Source: Candidatus Rhodoferax mariagerensis (GTDB lineage: Bacteria; Pseudomonadota; Gammaproteobacteria; Burkholderiales; Burkholderiaceae_C). Taken from it: 64,000 nt of DNA. The stretch covers positions 124,001 through 188,000 of the forward strand of contig JADKAW010000007.1 of NCBI GenBank assembly GCA_016719055.1, read 5' to 3'. Each line of letters opens with the position of its first letter. Position 1 is the stretch's first letter. Position numbers and translations under genes: made by a program. Under the pieces are notes generated by a model that was given only the letters and a program-made list of their open reading frames with translations, was not told where the DNA came from and made no database searches. This document shows positions 63,125-64,000 of the stretch, in pieces.

Positions 63125-63346
63125 TGGTGGCCACCAATTGCGGGCTGCCGTTTCTGCGGTGCCGCTGAGCACACGCCAGTTGGCACGCTGGCGCGGAGGT
63201 TCAGCTGATTCTTCGGCAAGACTTTCCGGCGTGGTGGAGGTCAGATCAGAAGCAGGCGATTCGGTTTCGATGACAAGAGCTGCGGACTCGGACGGCTCCG
63301 GATTGAACCCGGGTAGCCAGAGGGAAGGCGCGGTATAGCGTGCCAT
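63125..63346 (-). pseudogene. N-terminal fragment of another conjugative-element gene, fused to traG
   Basis: From ATG 63346 the frame reads MARYTAPSLWLPGFNPEP, then ESPASDLTSTTPESL and NWRVLSGTAETAARNW, a protein start found in conjugative elements that I cannot name. It ends in traG sequence out of frame at about 63125. The junction marks a deletion. Confidence 0.6.
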
Positions 63347-63691
63347 GGGTGTGTTCTCCAAAAAAATGGGGAACACAGCCACCCACTGGGGAGGCGTGCT
63401 CCCCGGGTGGGATTGAATGCGAGGGTCAGGAATGACCCCGTGTGTGAACGTGAGCACGCCGGGCTTCGGGAGAAGCGGGCGGGCTCAATGGGCTATGGAA
63501 AAATGAAACGGCCTGCCGTCAGACGACAGCAAGCGGATGTCTCAAGTGGGGCAAAAACCCAGGTGCCAATGTCAGCCGCAGGGTGCAGCGCCAATAGGGA
63601 AGGCGGGTAACGACCGCAACGCCTGAGCAGACTCGGGGGCGCTCCGACGAGCGCGCTTTGGCCGAGGCCAAGATGCGGGATCAGTGTGCCT
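63347..63691. other. Gap in the conjugative-element remnant
   Basis: No gene supported. Short forward frames exist but have biased, non-coding composition. An imperfect GC-rich hairpin (GGGAGGCGTGCTCCCC) occurs near 63390-63405. Nothing else is recognised. Confidence 0.4.
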
Positions 63692-64000
63692 TCATTGAAA
63701 GGGGTGCGCGAGCGTTTGGGCGAATCGCCAGCAAAAATGCCAAGAAATGCGGAGCACTTCCGGTGGTAATTGCATGGCTGGGATGTTCAGGCTGCTTTGC
63801 AGGAGCTGGGGTGATTCAAAGAAAGAATCGAAGGATTCGTCATTCTTGAAGCGTAGCAGGATGGCATCGCGACGGTCGATAGATCCATTGATGACCAGGC
63901 GCTCCAGCATCTCGATGACCAATAATCCGGACGCATCGTCAGTACGGGTCTCTTTTTTTAGGTGGACCAATTTGGTCAAGGCGCCAATTGTCAAAACAGC
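63692..64000 (-). CDS. Partial hypothetical protein, cut by window end
   Basis: The reverse frame is open from the window end to a stop at 63692, about 102 codons, with a TTG at 63994. It reads ALTKLVHLKKETRTDDASG and VIEMLERLVINGSIDRRDA. Composition looks protein-like but I recognise no family. The true start probably lies beyond the window, and the last 25 residues may be frameshifted. Confidence 0.4.
   Translation of the reverse strand, partial: AVLTIGALTKLVHLKKETRTDDASGLLVIEMLERLVINGSIDRRDAILLRFKNDESFDSFFESPQLLQSSLNIPAMQLPPEVLRISWHFCWRFAQTLAHPFQ

Noticed and set aside
43326..64000. CRISPR array or cas genes in the defence island
   Set aside because: No regularly spaced direct repeats and no Cas-like proteins were seen.

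Overview
The window looks like a chromosome segment of a Comamonadaceae-type betaproteobacterium, close to Rhodoferax or Polaromonas. The evidence is the gene order pilF-rodZ-ispG-hisS-yfgM-bamB-der-hfq-hflX-hflK-hflC-hisZ-purA, a 4,5-cleavage protocatechuate dioxygenase pair (ligA/ligB type), and several copies of a short intergenic repeat typical of that family. The genus is inferred from gene content and protein style; no search was run.

1-18 kb is dense core genome. One forward, mostly overlapping run carries the end of pilF, cell shape (rodZ), isoprenoid synthesis (ispG), tRNA charging (hisS), outer-membrane assembly (yfgM, bamB), ribosome GTPases (der, hflX), hfq, the HflKC complex, hisZ, purA, a phosphoribosyltransferase and metC. 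mnmH and tesA follow on the reverse strand, with a divergent ABC ATPase. 18-28 kb is reverse strand: a 1329-residue hybrid histidine kinase next to a substrate-binding protein, then rpoD and dnaG. 28-34 kb is a small aromatic-catabolism block: a three-component P450 system, a PobR-like AraC regulator, a LysR regulator and ligAB. 34-43 kb returns to core genes: two glycosyltransferases, tolB-pal-cpoB, tcdA, greB, then spoT, rpoZ and gmk on the reverse strand. gmk has a one-base frameshift as read.

From about 43.3 kb to the end the DNA is accessory. In order: a Fic protein; a truncated AbiEii toxin gene cut at an integron core site; two integron gene cassettes with one complete attC but no integrase; the 3' end of a group IIC intron; an IS3-family element with a decayed IS66-family element nested in it, flanked by a perfect 8-bp duplication; an exported protein with a peptidoglycan peptidase; two decayed genes; a four-gene overlapping operon (small helical protein, QueC-like enzyme, HTH-ImmA/IrrE metallopeptidase, PIN nuclease); a complete AbiEi/AbiEii pair; a second antitoxin-toxin locus collapsed by deletion; an Abi-like protein with an HNH nuclease; and fragments of an integrating conjugative element. 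This is a defence island built by several mobile elements.

The best candidate for an undescribed system is the operon at 54.27-58.03 kb. It joins a QatC/Cap9-like QueC homologue to a protease-regulator and a PIN domain, without the QatA ATPase or QatD nuclease of the known Qat system.
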